DNA from: an uncultured Bacteroidales bacterium
GTDB lineage: Bacteria; Bacteroidota; Bacteroidia; Bacteroidales; Bacteroidaceae
Reading direction: 5' to 3'
Length of the DNA stretch: 42,235 bases
Assembly: GCA_902782245.1 (NCBI GenBank)
Contig: CACZMI010000022.1
Location: 1-42,235 of the forward strand
Position numbers and translations under genes: made by a program
The notes under the pieces: generated by a model
Seen by the model: the letters and a program-made list of their open reading frames with translations, nothing else
Database searches by the model: none
What the model was told of the DNA's origin: nothing
Shown here: positions 8,056 through 15,663 of the stretch, piece after piece
Layout: every line of letters begins with the position of its first letter
How positions within the stretch are numbered: the first letter of the stretch is position 1

Positions 8056-8158
8056 GTATTGGAGCGAGCGAATGCTTGGAGCGAGACCGCGGTCCCGGAG
8101 GGCCGCCCATTTCTTGGACAAGCCAAGCGTCTCCTTCGGAGCCGAGCGACGGAGTAAA
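8056..8158. other. GC-rich structured spacer of unknown role
   Basis: The gap between the purF-like gene and the tRNA (7921-8221) holds a GC-rich island. It contains GGAGCGAG twice, the perfect palindrome GACCGCGGTC, a CTCCTTCGGAG hairpin, and long-range complements GCTTGG/CCAAGC and GAGAC/GTCTC whose order would make a pseudoknot. A short open frame crosses it, but the composition and repeats do not look coding. It could be a small RNA or a repeat; I recognise no known family. Confidence 0.4.
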
Positions 8159-8175
8159 CTAAAAGGAGGTTTACC

Positions 8176-8238
8176 GAATCCCACTCTTAACGCAAAAAGC
8201 CAGGCTAAAACCTGGCTTTTGCGGAAAGAGTGGGATTC
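8176..8238. repeat. Imperfect inverted repeat mirroring the tRNA-Ser 3' end
   Basis: GAATCCCACTCTT (8176-8188) is an exact inverted copy of AAGAGTGGGATTC (8226-8238), which is part of the T-arm and acceptor strand of the tRNA. Between them lies a second near-perfect stem (8191-8204 with 8211-8223) around the loop CTAAAA. Together they make an almost continuous stem of about 29 bp. Confidence 0.8.
8193..8221 (-). terminator. Rho-independent terminator of tRNA-Ser
   Basis: Read on the minus strand, AAAAGCCAGG, a short loop and CCTGGCTTTTT follow directly after the tRNA 3' end. The stem is GC-containing with a T run, as expected for an intrinsic terminator. Confidence 0.7.
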
Positions 8239-8309
8239 AAACCCACGGTACGGCTAGGCCGTACGCCGGATTTCGAGTCCGGTCCATTCGATCACTCTGG
8301 CATCTTTCC
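8222..8309 (-). tRNA. tRNA-Ser (anticodon CGA)
   Basis: The reverse complement folds as a class II tRNA of 88 nt. The 7-bp acceptor stem is GGAAAGA/TCTTTCC with discriminator G. The anticodon stem is CCGGA/TCCGG around the loop CTCGAAA, so the anticodon is CGA and reads UCG. A long variable arm (CGTACGG...CCGTAC) is typical of serine tRNAs. The T-arm is GTGGGTTTGAATCCCAC. The 3' CCA is not encoded: the gene ends in CCG followed by CAA. Confidence 0.95.
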
Positions 8310-8314
8310 GGGCG

Positions 8315-8345
8315 CAAAAGTACGCAAATTTTAGATGCGTACCAA
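8315..8345 (-). promoter_or_regulatory. Promoter of tRNA-Ser
   Basis: On the minus strand TTG (8345-8343) is followed after 20 bases by TACTTTTG (8322-8315), a good fit to the TTG-N19-21-TAnnTTTG promoter. The box ends 5 bases before the mature tRNA 5' end, so the primary transcript would start at or very near the tRNA. Confidence 0.65.
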
Positions 8346-8362
8346 TATGCCTTGGATAAAAA

Positions 8363-8761
8363 TTACAACTCCTGAATAATCTGGTTGGCCAGTTCGGTGT
8401 TGTCGGGGCGTATGATTACGCGTGAGAACTCTGATGATGAGTCTGCAAATGCGTACATGTACTCCACTGATATTCCGGCGGCTGAGAGTTTCTCCATAGC
8501 CTCGGCCATTGCGCCGGGCTTATGTGCACACTCCAGATAAACCACATGAGTCATTGTTACTGCATATGAATTTGCCTTGATGAGATTGAACGCACGCTCA
8601 ATCTGGTCGCGTTCCACTATGATACGGGCAATACCGAAATCCTGAGTCTCGGAAACGGTGAAAGCCTTCATGTTGATGCCGTTGTTGCCAAGCAGTCTTG
8701 CTATCTCGGCGAATTTTCCCTTCTCATTCTCCAGGAAAACTGAAATCTGTCTGATAAGCAT
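8363..8761 (-). CDS. ACT-domain amino-acid-binding protein
   Basis: A 132-residue protein made of two ACT domains (about 1-65 and 66-132). The first begins LIRQISVFLENEKGKFAEIA, the second THVVYLECAHKPGAMAEAME; each has the glycine after the first strand that marks ACT ligand sites. It has no catalytic domain. As I recall, such tandem-ACT proteins sit next to phenylacetate-CoA ligase genes in Bacteroidales and archaea, and they are thought to sense an aromatic or branched amino acid. Here it starts 18 bp after paaK on the same strand, so the two are probably one operon. Confidence 0.85.
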   Translation of the reverse strand: MLIRQISVFLENEKGKFAEIARLLGNNGINMKAFTVSETQDFGIARIIVERDQIERAFNLIKANSYAVTMTHVVYLECAHKPGAMAEAMEKLSAAGISVEYMYAFADSSSEFSRVIIRPDNTELANQIIQEL

Positions 8762-8779
8762 AGTCTGGAAGTATTAAGG

Positions 8780-10081
8780 TTATTCAAATTTACGGTGGTC
8801 AATGGCGCGTTTTGCCTTGCCGGTTGAACGCTCTATTGTACCGGGCTGAACTATCTTGATGTTGGGCTGGATGCCTACAACACTCTGAATGCGTGAAGTC
8901 AGACGCTGACGCAGACGTACCAGCTCGTTTACCTGGTCGGTGTAGAACTCAGGCTTGACCTCGACCTGGATATCGAATGTGTCGGTGTTGTTCACGCGGT
9001 CAACCTCGATGAGGAAGTAGGGCTCGTACTCGGGGAACTCAAGCAGGATGGATTCAACCTGTGACGGGAATACGTTGACGCCGCGTATGATCATCATGTC
9101 GTCGCTGCGGCCCAGGATCTTACCCATGCGGACTGCGGTGCGGCCGCACTCGCACTTGTCATAATTGAGGTAGGTGAGGTCACGTGTGCGGTAACGGATC
9201 ATCGGCATTCCCCACTTATCGAGAGTGGTGAATACAAGTTCGCCCTTCTGACCGGGCTCGACAGGCTGCAGTGTGACCGGATCAATGATCTCGGGATAAT
9301 AGAGGTCCTCCCAGAGGTGGGTGCCGTTCTGGCACTCGCACTCGCCACCTACACCGGGGCCGCTGATTTCCGTCAGTCCGTATATATCGAATGCTTTGAT
9401 ATGCAGTTTGTCCTCAAGTTCCTTACGCATGGCCTCTGTCCAGGGCTCGGCACCGAATATGCCGACCTTGAGCTTGAAGTTCTTTATGTCAAGTCCCTGC
9501 TTGCGGATCTCCTCGGCCATGTAGAGGGCGTAGGATGGGGTGCAGGCTACTGCGGTTGCTCCGAAATCCTGCATCAACTGGAGCTGTTTTTGTGTGTTTC
9601 CGCTGCTGGTGGGGATAACGGTACCGCCAATCTTGGTGACGCCGTCATGTGCACCCAGACCGCCGGTGAAAAGGCCGTAACCGTATGAAATCTGGACCAT
9701 ATCATCACTTCCGAGTCCGAATGCGGAAAGGCAGCGGGCTACTGCCTCTGACCAGTTATCCAGGTCTTTCTGTGTATAGCCTACCACAATGGGCTTACCG
9801 GTGGTGCCGGATGAGGCGTGAAGTCTCAGGATGTCTGTCATAGGCACGCACATCATTCCGAAAGGATAGTTGTCACGCAGGTCCTGTTTTACTGTAAAAG
9901 GCAACTTTACGATGTCATCAATGGTCTTAATGTCATCAGGGTGAACTCCGTGTTCATCGAACCTTTTCTTGTAAAAAGGCGAGTTCTTGTAAGCATGTGC
10001 TACAATCTTTCTGAGTTTCTCCCCTTGCAGTTCACGCATTTCATCGCGTGACATACATTCCAGTTTCTGGTTCCAAATCAT
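8780..10081 (-). CDS. paaK: Phenylacetate-CoA ligase family protein
   Basis: A 433-residue adenylate-forming enzyme that activates phenylacetate (or a related arylacetate such as indoleacetate) to its CoA thioester using ATP. The P-loop-like motif is SSGTTGKPIVVGYT; the middle has DIYGLTEISGPGVGGEC, and the C-terminal hinge is ILGRSDDMMIIRGVNVFPSQ. The C-terminal AMP-ligase domain is complete. I start it at ATG 10081 (MIWNQKLECMSRDEM), the usual PaaK start. The frame continues upstream, but that extension runs into the divergent tsaD gene and has no family similarity. Anaerobes often pair this enzyme with 2-oxoacid:ferredoxin oxidoreductases; none is visible here. Confidence 0.9.
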   Translation of the reverse strand: MIWNQKLECMSRDEMRELQGEKLRKIVAHAYKNSPFYKKRFDEHGVHPDDIKTIDDIVKLPFTVKQDLRDNYPFGMMCVPMTDILRLHASSGTTGKPIVVGYTQKDLDNWSEAVARCLSAFGLGSDDMVQISYGYGLFTGGLGAHDGVTKIGGTVIPTSSGNTQKQLQLMQDFGATAVACTPSYALYMAEEIRKQGLDIKNFKLKVGIFGAEPWTEAMRKELEDKLHIKAFDIYGLTEISGPGVGGECECQNGTHLWEDLYYPEIIDPVTLQPVEPGQKGELVFTTLDKWGMPMIRYRTRDLTYLNYDKCECGRTAVRMGKILGRSDDMMIIRGVNVFPSQVESILLEFPEYEPYFLIEVDRVNNTDTFDIQVEVKPEFYTDQVNELVRLRQRLTSRIQSVVGIQPNIKIVQPGTIERSTGKAKRAIDHRKFE

Positions 10082-10114
10082 AGGTATGAAAAATGGTAAG
10101 TAATCAAATTGGTG

Positions 10115-10122
10115 CAAAATAA
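10115..10122 (-). promoter_or_regulatory. Possible -7 box for paaK
   Basis: The minus strand reads TTATTTTGCACC, the same 12 bases as upstream of rpmB at 11244. This is one base off the TAnnTTTG consensus, but the agreement between two genes supports a promoter role. Confidence 0.35.
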
Positions 10123-10136
10123 GAGAATATTTGTGG

Positions 10137-10144
10137 TAACTTTG
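10137..10144 (+). promoter_or_regulatory. -7 promoter box for tsaD
   Basis: TAACTTTG matches TAnnTTTG and lies 26 bp before ATG 10171; a TTG at 10109-10111 is about 25 bases upstream, slightly long for a -33 element. It is back to back with the paaK promoter. Confidence 0.55.
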
Positions 10145-10170
10145 CAGACCGAAAGCAAAAAAGTGGGCTG

Positions 10171-11199
10171 ATGAATAATAATAACGTTTATATACTAGGC
10201 ATAGAGTCGTCATGCGATGACACGTCAGCTGCAGTGATCTGCAACGGTGAACTTCTGTCCAATGTGGTGGCAAGCCAAAAGGTTCATGAGGAGTACGGCG
10301 GAGTGGTTCCGGAATTGGCCAGTCGTGCTCACCAGCAGAACATCGTCCCCGTGGTGGATACTGCGTTGAAAAGGGCCGGAATTGATGCCGGACAGCTCAG
10401 TGCGGTGGCCTTTACACGCGGTCCCGGACTCATGGGTTCACTTCTGGTGGGCGTATCATTTGCCAAGGGCTTTGCCCGTTCTCTCAATATTCCGATGATT
10501 GAGGTGAATCATCTTCAGGGGCACATTCTGGCCCATTTCATCCGCAAACCCGGCGAGGAGTCAAATGCTCCGGAGTTTCCGTTTCTGTGCTTGCTGGTAT
10601 CGGGCGGTAACTCGCAGATAGTCAAGGTGGAATCATACAATAAGATGGAGATTCTGGGTCAGACTATCGATGATGCCGCCGGTGAGGCCATGGACAAGTG
10701 CTCCAAGGTAATGGGATTCGGCTATCCGGGCGGTCCGATAATCGACCGTCTGGCACGACAGGGTAATCCCAAAGCGTATACGTTCAGCAAGCCCAACATT
10801 CCCGGTTACAACTACAGTTTCAGCGGACTCAAGACATCTTTCCTTTACAATCTGCGTGACTGGGTTAAGGAGGATCCCGATTTCATCGAACATCACAAGG
10901 AGGATCTGTGCGCATCTCTTGAGCGCACCATCGTGGAGATACTGATGAAGAAGTTGCGTCAGGCAGCCAAGGATACGGGCATCAACCGCATTGCCGTGGC
11001 CGGTGGCGTATCGGCCAATACGGGACTGCGTGAGGCGTTCCAGGATCATGCCAGACGATATCGCTGGAAGGTCTATATTCCGCCTTTCTCATACACTACC
11101 GATAACGCCGCCATGATAGCTTGCACAGGCTATTTCAAGTATTTGGACGGTGATTTCTGCGGAATAGACGTTCCAATCTACTCCAATACCCGCCTTTAA
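10171..11199 (+). CDS. tsaD: tRNA N6-adenosine threonylcarbamoyltransferase
   Basis: A 342-residue TsaD/Kae1 protein. It transfers the threonylcarbamoyl group to A37 of tRNAs that read ANN codons, working with TsaB and TsaE in the cytosol. The start GIESSCDDTSAAV, the metal-binding histidines 114 and 118 in VNHLQGH, the motif SGGNSQIV, the stretch IDDAAGEAMDK, VAGGVSANTGLR and the late DNAAMIA are all present. The length is normal. It is transcribed away from paaK. Its stop codon lies inside a long A/T-centred hairpin (CCCGCC at 11189 with GGCGGG at 11223), which runs into the rpmB promoter region. Confidence 0.96.
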   Translation: MNNNNVYILGIESSCDDTSAAVICNGELLSNVVASQKVHEEYGGVVPELASRAHQQNIVPVVDTALKRAGIDAGQLSAVAFTRGPGLMGSLLVGVSFAKGFARSLNIPMIEVNHLQGHILAHFIRKPGEESNAPEFPFLCLLVSGGNSQIVKVESYNKMEILGQTIDDAAGEAMDKCSKVMGFGYPGGPIIDRLARQGNPKAYTFSKPNIPGYNYSFSGLKTSFLYNLRDWVKEDPDFIEHHKEDLCASLERTIVEILMKKLRQAAKDTGINRIAVAGGVSANTGLREAFQDHARRYRWKVYIPPFSYTTDNAAMIACTGYFKYLDGDFCGIDVPIYSNTRL

Positions 11200-11228
11200 C
11201 ACAAAAAAAGAGTTTTTTGTTTGGCGGG
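11189..11228. other. Hairpin across the tsaD stop and the rpmB promoter
   Basis: CCCGCC (11189-11194) pairs with GGCGGG (11223-11228), and ACAAAAAA pairs with TTTTTTGT inside. The hairpin spans the tsaD stop codon and overlaps the possible -33 element of rpmB. It may end tsaD transcription, although no T run follows it. Confidence 0.45.
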
Positions 11229-11251
11229 ATGAAAAAAAATGTGTTATTTTG
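11220..11251 (+). promoter_or_regulatory. Probable promoter of the rpmB operon
   Basis: TTTG at 11220-11223, then 21 bases, then TATTTTG (11245-11251). The -7 box is one base short of the consensus. The distance to ATG 11299 leaves a leader of about 40 nt, where autoregulation by ribosomal proteins could act. Confidence 0.4.
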
Positions 11252-11298
11252 CACCCTGTTTTGAGAATACAGCAAAAAACGAATAAAAACAGATAGAT

Positions 11299-11559
11299 AT
11301 GTCAAGAATTTGTCAGATCACCGGAAAGAAGGCAATGGTTGGCAACAATGTGTCTCACTCAAAGCGCAGAACCAAGAGAACATTTGATGTTAACCTGTTT
11401 ACTAAGAAGTTCTTCTATGTAGAGGAGAACTGCTGGATCAGCCTCAAACTCAGTGCTGCCGGCCTGAGAATCATTAACAAGAAAGGTCTTGATGCCGCCC
11501 TCAAGGAGGCAGTCGCTAACGGTTATTGCGATTGGAAAGACATCAGAATCATTGCGTAA
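11299..11559 (+). CDS. rpmB: 50S ribosomal protein L28
   Basis: An 86-residue basic protein starting [20 protein letters not shown], the classic bL28 start, with [13 protein letters not shown] and a Bacteroidota-style ending [10 protein letters not shown]. It is a structural protein of the large ribosomal subunit. It heads a three-gene operon with rpmG and the DUF4295 gene (spacings 24 and 13 bp). The length is normal. Confidence 0.97.
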   Translation: MSRICQITGKKAMVGNNVSHSKRRTKRTFDVNLFTKKFFYVEENCWISLKLSAAGLRIINKKGLDAALKEAVANGYCDWKDIRIIA

Positions 11560-11583
11560 TAACAGAAAGGAGTTCATACTACT

Positions 11584-11772
11584 ATGGCAAAGAAAGTAAA
11601 AGGCAACAGAGTTCAGGTTATCCTTGAATGCACTGAGCACAAAGACAGCGGTATGCCGGGCACTTCCCGTTACATTACCACCAAGAACAGGAAGAACACT
11701 CCTGAGAGACTGGAACTTAAGAAGTATAACCCCATTCTCAAGAGGATGACAATCCATCGTGAGATTAAGTAA
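11584..11772 (+). CDS. rpmG: 50S ribosomal protein L33
   Basis: A 62-residue basic protein starting [19 protein letters not shown], with [19 protein letters not shown] and the ending HREIK, diagnostic for bL33. The zinc-ribbon cysteines seen in some L33 forms are absent (only the single Cys of LECTEH remains), so it is the cysteine-poor form that does not bind zinc. It lies between rpmB and the DUF4295 gene. Confidence 0.96.
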   Translation: MAKKVKGNRVQVILECTEHKDSGMPGTSRYITTKNRKNTPERLELKKYNPILKRMTIHREIK

Positions 11773-11785
11773 TACGTATTAAACC

Positions 11786-11932
11786 ATGGCAAAGAAAGTA
11801 GTTGCTACCCTGCGTCAGGGTAAGGTCTCAATGGCCAAGGTCATCAAGATGGTTAAGAGCCCCAAGACCGGTGCTTATATGTTCACAGAGCAGATCGTCA
11901 GTGACGAGCAGCTTAAGGACGCTATCAAGTAA
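11786..11932 (+). CDS. DUF4295 small basic protein (probable ribosome-associated protein)
   Basis: A 48-residue lysine-rich protein beginning MAKKVVATLRQGK and ending SDEQLKDAIK. It starts 13 bp after rpmG and is followed by a terminator, so it is the last gene of the L28-L33 operon. The family is, as far as I recall, limited to Bacteroidota and always found here. I also recall a Flavobacterium ribosome structure that revealed an extra small protein named bL38, which may be this family; I cannot confirm that link from sequence. Confidence 0.85.
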   Translation: MAKKVVATLRQGKVSMAKVIKMVKSPKTGAYMFTEQIVSDEQLKDAIK

Positions 11933-11956
11933 ACGAATACTTGACAAAAAAATATG

Positions 11957-11990
11957 GAAGAGTGGCTTTTTAAGTCGCTCTTCTTTTTTT
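11957..11990 (+). terminator. Terminator of the rpmB-rpmG-DUF4295 operon
   Basis: GAAGAG pairs with CTCTTC, extended by wobble pairs, and a run of seven T follows. It lies 24 bp after the DUF4295 stop. Confidence 0.75.
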
Positions 11991-12020
11991 GTCGGTATTG
12001 TTTATTCCACCTTATTTATA

Positions 12021-12028
12021 TAATTTTG
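12021..12028 (+). promoter_or_regulatory. -7 promoter box for ftsY
   Basis: TAATTTTG matches TAnnTTTG. It lies only 4 bp before an in-frame ATG at 12033, too close for that codon to be used comfortably, and about 46 bp before the family-type start at 12075. Confidence 0.55.
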
Positions 12029-12074
12029 CAGAATGGGTACGGCTAAAAAACCGCCGTATTCACCAATGTTTTTT

Positions 12075-13034
12075 ATGGGTTTGTTTTCATTTTTCTCAAA
12101 AGATAGGAAAGAGGTCCTTGACAAAGGTCTTGAAAAGACCAAGACCTCCGTATTCTCCAAGATAGCCCGCGCCGTTGCGGGTAAATCGGTCGTTGACGAT
12201 GAGGTGCTGGATAATCTTGAGGAAGTGCTCATTACATCCGATGTAGGCGTAGAGACTACTCTCAAGATCGTAAAGCGCATTCAGGAGCGTGTGGCCCGTG
12301 ACAAGTACATGGGTACGTCCGAACTCAACTCCATACTGCGTGATGAGATATCGGCCCTTCTGGTGGAGAATAATCCTGACGATGAACAGGAACCCTTCAG
12401 TGTTCCCAATGGCCGCAAGCCTTACGTTGTGCTTGTGGTTGGCGTGAACGGAGTGGGTAAGACCACCACAATCGGTAAACTTGCCTATCAGTTCAAGAAA
12501 CGCGGCCTCAAGGTCATGCTTGGCGCTGCCGATACATTCCGTGCCGCGGCAATAGAACAGTTGCAGGAGTGGGGACGCAGGGTGGATGTTCCGGTAATCA
12601 GGCAGGAAATGGGCTCTGATCCCGCATCAGTGGCATACGATACATTGAGTTCGGCTGTAGCAAATGATGTAGATGTGGTACTGATTGATACTGCCGGCCG
12701 TCTGCACAACAAGGTAGGTCTGATGAACGAGCTTACCAAGATCCGCAACGTGATGAACAAGGTTGTAGAGGGTGCTCCTGATGATGTTCTGCTGGTTCTG
12801 GATGGTTCCACCGGTCAGAACGCCTTTGAGCAGGCCAGACAGTTCACCCTGGCAACGCATGTTACACAGTTGGCTATCACCAAACTTGACGGAACTGCCA
12901 AGGGTGGTGTCGTAATAGGTATTTCTGACCAGTTCAAGGTGCCGGTAAAGTACGTGGGACTGGGCGAGGGTATAGACAATCTGCAGGTATTCAACAAGAC
13001 CGAATTTGTTGATTCACTCTTCAATGCACAGTAG
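12075..13034 (+). CDS. ftsY: Signal recognition particle receptor FtsY
   Basis: A 319-residue SRP-family GTPase that docks ribosome-SRP complexes at the membrane for co-translational insertion. After a short N-domain (MGLFSFFSKDRKE, then a helical bundle) the GTPase motifs follow: G1 GVNGVGKTTTIGKLA, the insert-box region DTFRAAAIEQL, G3 DTAGR and G4 TKLDGTAKGG. It ends with the usual FtsY tail VGLGEGIDNLQVFN. I chose ATG 12075 because Bacteroidales FtsY starts MGLFxFFxK; an ATG at 12033 would add 14 unrelated residues almost on top of the promoter box. rimO follows directly after the stop. Confidence 0.95.
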   Translation: MGLFSFFSKDRKEVLDKGLEKTKTSVFSKIARAVAGKSVVDDEVLDNLEEVLITSDVGVETTLKIVKRIQERVARDKYMGTSELNSILRDEISALLVENNPDDEQEPFSVPNGRKPYVVLVVGVNGVGKTTTIGKLAYQFKKRGLKVMLGAADTFRAAAIEQLQEWGRRVDVPVIRQEMGSDPASVAYDTLSSAVANDVDVVLIDTAGRLHNKVGLMNELTKIRNVMNKVVEGAPDDVLLVLDGSTGQNAFEQARQFTLATHVTQLAITKLDGTAKGGVVIGISDQFKVPVKYVGLGEGIDNLQVFNKTEFVDSLFNAQ

Positions 13035-13035
13035 G

Positions 13036-14331
13036 ATGCGTCATAACAGCGTTGACATAATTACTTTAGGTTGCTCTAAGAATCTTGTTGATTCTGAGAA
13101 ACTTATAGCTCAATTCAGAGCAGAGGGTCTCAAGGTCAGACATGATCCTGACAAGGTCAGCGCTGAGACGGTAGTCATCAATACATGCGGCTTTATCGGC
13201 GACGCACAGGAGGAGTCAATCAATATGATTCTGGAGTGCGCTGAACTTAAAAAGGCCGGTAAAATAGGCAAAATATATGTCATGGGATGTCTCTCACAGA
13301 AGTTCCATAAGGAACTGATGGCCGAGATACCGGAGGTGGACGGCTGGTACGGCAAGTTTGACTGGGGCGGCATCCTGAAGGAAATGGGTCGCAAATGGCA
13401 CGGTGAATACGAGAATGAGCGCATCATCACCACACCGTCACATTACGCCTATCTTAAAATTGCCGAGGGCTGCAACCGAGGCTGCGCATATTGCGCGATA
13501 CCCCTTATGACCGGCAAATACCAGTCACGCAGCCAGGAGGATATCCTTGATGAGACCCGCAAACTGGTTGCCAAGGGCGTAAAGGAGATACAGCTGATTG
13601 CCCAGGATCTGACTTATTACGGTACGGATATTGCTCATAAGCCTACACTTGCAGAACTGGTTCAGCGCCTGTCGGATATTCCCGGTGTGGAGTGGCTGCG
13701 CCTGCATTACGGCTATCCAAACAACTTCCCGTTTGACCTGCTCCCTGTAATGCGTGAGCGTGACAACGTGTGCAAGTACATGGATATAGCCCTGCAGCAT
13801 ATCAGCGATCCCGTACTTAAGCGTATGCACCGCAACATTACGGCTCAGCAGACCCGTGAGTTCCTGGCACGCATACGTGAGGAGGTGCCCGGAATTCATC
13901 TGCGTACCACACTCATGGTAGGATTTCCCGGTGAAACCGATGATGATTATGCTCAGTTGCTGGATTTCGTAAAGGAGCAGCGATTTGAGCGTATGGGCGC
14001 TTTCGCATACTGCGAGGTTGACGGAACATACTCCGCCCTGCATTATAAGGACGATATAACCGATGAAATCAAGCAGGCCCGTCTGTCACGTCTTATGCGC
14101 GTTCAGCAGGACATATCGGCCTCTATCAGTGAATCAAAGGTGGGTAAGACGTTTAAGGTTATGATTGACCGTCTGGAGGGTGATTATTACGTAGGGCGCA
14201 CTGAGTATGATTCTCCCGAGGTTGATCCCGAGGTGCTGATAAAGGCCGAGAGGGAACTGCCCGTAGGCGAGTTCGTGAATGTAAAGGTTACTGAGGCCGA
14301 TGCCTTTGACCTGTATGGACAAGTGATATAA
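13036..14331 (+). CDS. rimO: Ribosomal protein S12 methylthiotransferase RimO
   Basis: A 431-residue radical-SAM enzyme that adds a methylthio group to an aspartate of ribosomal protein uS12. The N-terminal domain carries the auxiliary cluster cysteines (LGCSKN, INTCGF, VMGCLSQ). The radical-SAM motif is CNRGCAYCAIP, and a TRAM domain closes the protein (KVGKTFKVMIDR to the end). The sequence LGCSKNLVDSE is typical of RimO rather than MiaB. I start at ATG 13036, one base after the ftsY stop; the frame is open further upstream, but that part lies inside ftsY. It is probably co-transcribed with ftsY and the two HU-type genes. Confidence 0.95.
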   Translation: MRHNSVDIITLGCSKNLVDSEKLIAQFRAEGLKVRHDPDKVSAETVVINTCGFIGDAQEESINMILECAELKKAGKIGKIYVMGCLSQKFHKELMAEIPEVDGWYGKFDWGGILKEMGRKWHGEYENERIITTPSHYAYLKIAEGCNRGCAYCAIPLMTGKYQSRSQEDILDETRKLVAKGVKEIQLIAQDLTYYGTDIAHKPTLAELVQRLSDIPGVEWLRLHYGYPNNFPFDLLPVMRERDNVCKYMDIALQHISDPVLKRMHRNITAQQTREFLARIREEVPGIHLRTTLMVGFPGETDDDYAQLLDFVKEQRFERMGAFAYCEVDGTYSALHYKDDITDEIKQARLSRLMRVQQDISASISESKVGKTFKVMIDRLEGDYYVGRTEYDSPEVDPEVLIKAERELPVGEFVNVKVTEADAFDLYGQVI

Positions 14332-14351
14332 CAAACCAAACTAACCGATAA

Positions 14352-14624
14352 ATGAACAACAAGCAGTTTTTGACAGAGTTGTCCGGCAAATGCCAGATGT
14401 CGGCCGAGCAGGCTGCGCAACAGATCCAGACACTTGTGGGTGTCATGGAGGACCTTTGGCAGAACGGCGATTCCGTGAGCCTTTCCGGATTCGGTGTTCT
14501 TGAAGTTAAGAAGAAGAATGAGCGTGTATCGGTCAATCCGACCACGGGAGTACGTATGCTGGTACCACCCAAACTCGTGCTGACATACAAGCCCAGTTCA
14601 TTACTCAAAGAGAAACTCAAATAA
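14352..14624 (+). CDS. HU-family DNA-binding protein
   Basis: A 90-residue HU/IHF-type protein that bends and compacts DNA. It has the N-terminal helical part (MNNKQFLTELSGKCQMS), the beta core VSLSGFGVLEVKKK and the RVSVNPTTG arm tip with the conserved proline. The C-terminus PKLVLTYKPSSLLKEKLK fits. It is more divergent than the main Bacteroidota HU, so it may be a specialised paralogue. It lies 20 bp after rimO and 9 bp before the membrane-bound HU-LysM gene, suggesting that the two proteins work as partners. Confidence 0.88.
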   Translation: MNNKQFLTELSGKCQMSAEQAAQQIQTLVGVMEDLWQNGDSVSLSGFGVLEVKKKNERVSVNPTTGVRMLVPPKLVLTYKPSSLLKEKLK

Positions 14625-14633
14625 GGTACGGCT

Positions 14634-15578
14634 ATGGATAACAAGATCAATCTTTCACAGCTTGCCGACCTGTTGTCACAGGCTGGCGGAATGTCAAAAG
14701 CCGCATCAGAGCAGTTCGTCAAGAACTTCTTTGACATCATATCACAGAGTGTCCTCACAGAAGGCGTAGTAAAGGTCAAGGGACTTGGTACCTTCAAGTT
14801 GGTAGACATGGAGGACCGTGAGAGTGTCAACGTAAATACGGGCGAGAGGTTCACCATAGAGGGACATCAGAAGATATCATTCGTTCCTGATGCCGACCTC
14901 AAAGATCGTATCAACAAACCTTTTGCATCGTTTGAAACAGTTGAAATCACCGAAGAACAGGCTGCCAGGCTTGATTCGATGGAGCAGTCCGATGCATCAC
15001 AAACCGCAGAATCAACAATTAAGCAAACAACAGATATGGAAAAGAGTAAGAATGCAAGTGAGAAAAAGGAGGCTGCAAAGCCCCAGGTTAAGGAAACCGA
15101 AAAGAAAGAGGGTAAGGGTGGCATCAAGGTCCTTATCTGGATTCTTTCAATTATTCTGGTACTGGCTTTGATTATATTCCTGCTTTGGCCGTTGTTGGGC
15201 GGCAAGGCATTGAAGGATGCCGATAAGAATGCAAAGGATAAGGCTCCTGCACCTGCAGCCGTACAGCCTGCACCCGAGAAGAAGCCCGCTGCTCAGCCTG
15301 CCAAGAAGGAACCCGCCAAGTTCACCCTCACCAAGGCTGACCAGGACAAGGCTCTGCCTCTGTTTACTATAGCAGACACCGTAAACTACAAGATCACAGG
15401 TACCAAGGCTACCCACACAATGGTTAAGGGCGATATGCTCACAACCATTTCACAGAAGTACTACGGAACCAAGAAACTGTGGCCGTATATTGCCAAGTAC
15501 AACGGTCTTAAGTCAAGGTCATTCAAGAGAATGCCGGTAGGCTATAAGGTAAAGGTGCCTGAACTGGCCAACAAATGA
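14634..15578 (+). CDS. Membrane-anchored HU-like protein with C-terminal LysM domain
   Basis: A 314-residue protein in three parts. Residues 1-95 are an HU-like DNA-binding fold (VKVKGLGTFKLVDMEDRESV with the NVNTGE arm). A Glu/Lys-rich linker leads to a single membrane span at about 165-187 (IKVLIWILSIILVLALIIF). After a Pro/Ala/Lys-rich spacer, residues 260-308 form a LysM domain (HTMVKGDMLTTISQKYYG...VPVGYKVKVPE-like). Lysines before the span predict the N-terminus inside and the C-terminus outside. DNA would then be held in the cytosol and peptidoglycan bound in the periplasm, which suggests a nucleoid-to-wall tether. The domains are visible; the tether role is my inference. It follows the HU gene by 9 bp. 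Confidence 0.85.
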   Translation: MDNKINLSQLADLLSQAGGMSKAASEQFVKNFFDIISQSVLTEGVVKVKGLGTFKLVDMEDRESVNVNTGERFTIEGHQKISFVPDADLKDRINKPFASFETVEITEEQAARLDSMEQSDASQTAESTIKQTTDMEKSKNASEKKEAAKPQVKETEKKEGKGGIKVLIWILSIILVLALIIFLLWPLLGGKALKDADKNAKDKAPAPAAVQPAPEKKPAAQPAKKEPAKFTLTKADQDKALPLFTIADTVNYKITGTKATHTMVKGDMLTTISQKYYGTKKLWPYIAKYNGLKSRSFKRMPVGYKVKVPELANK

Positions 15579-15652
15579 CAATAAAGTTTAACGGTATCAT
15601 AAAAGCAATACTATTTAAACCTTTTTAGCCTATAACGGCTGATAAATAGTCA

Positions 15653-15660
15653 TATATTTG
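15653..15660 (+). promoter_or_regulatory. -7 promoter box of the moxR-bat operon
   Basis: TATATTTG matches TAnnTTTG and lies 60 bp before the moxR start, in the 142-bp gap after the LysM gene. Transcription from here would include the hairpin at 15664-15693 at the very start of the leader. Confidence 0.6.
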
Positions 15661-15663
15661 GGT

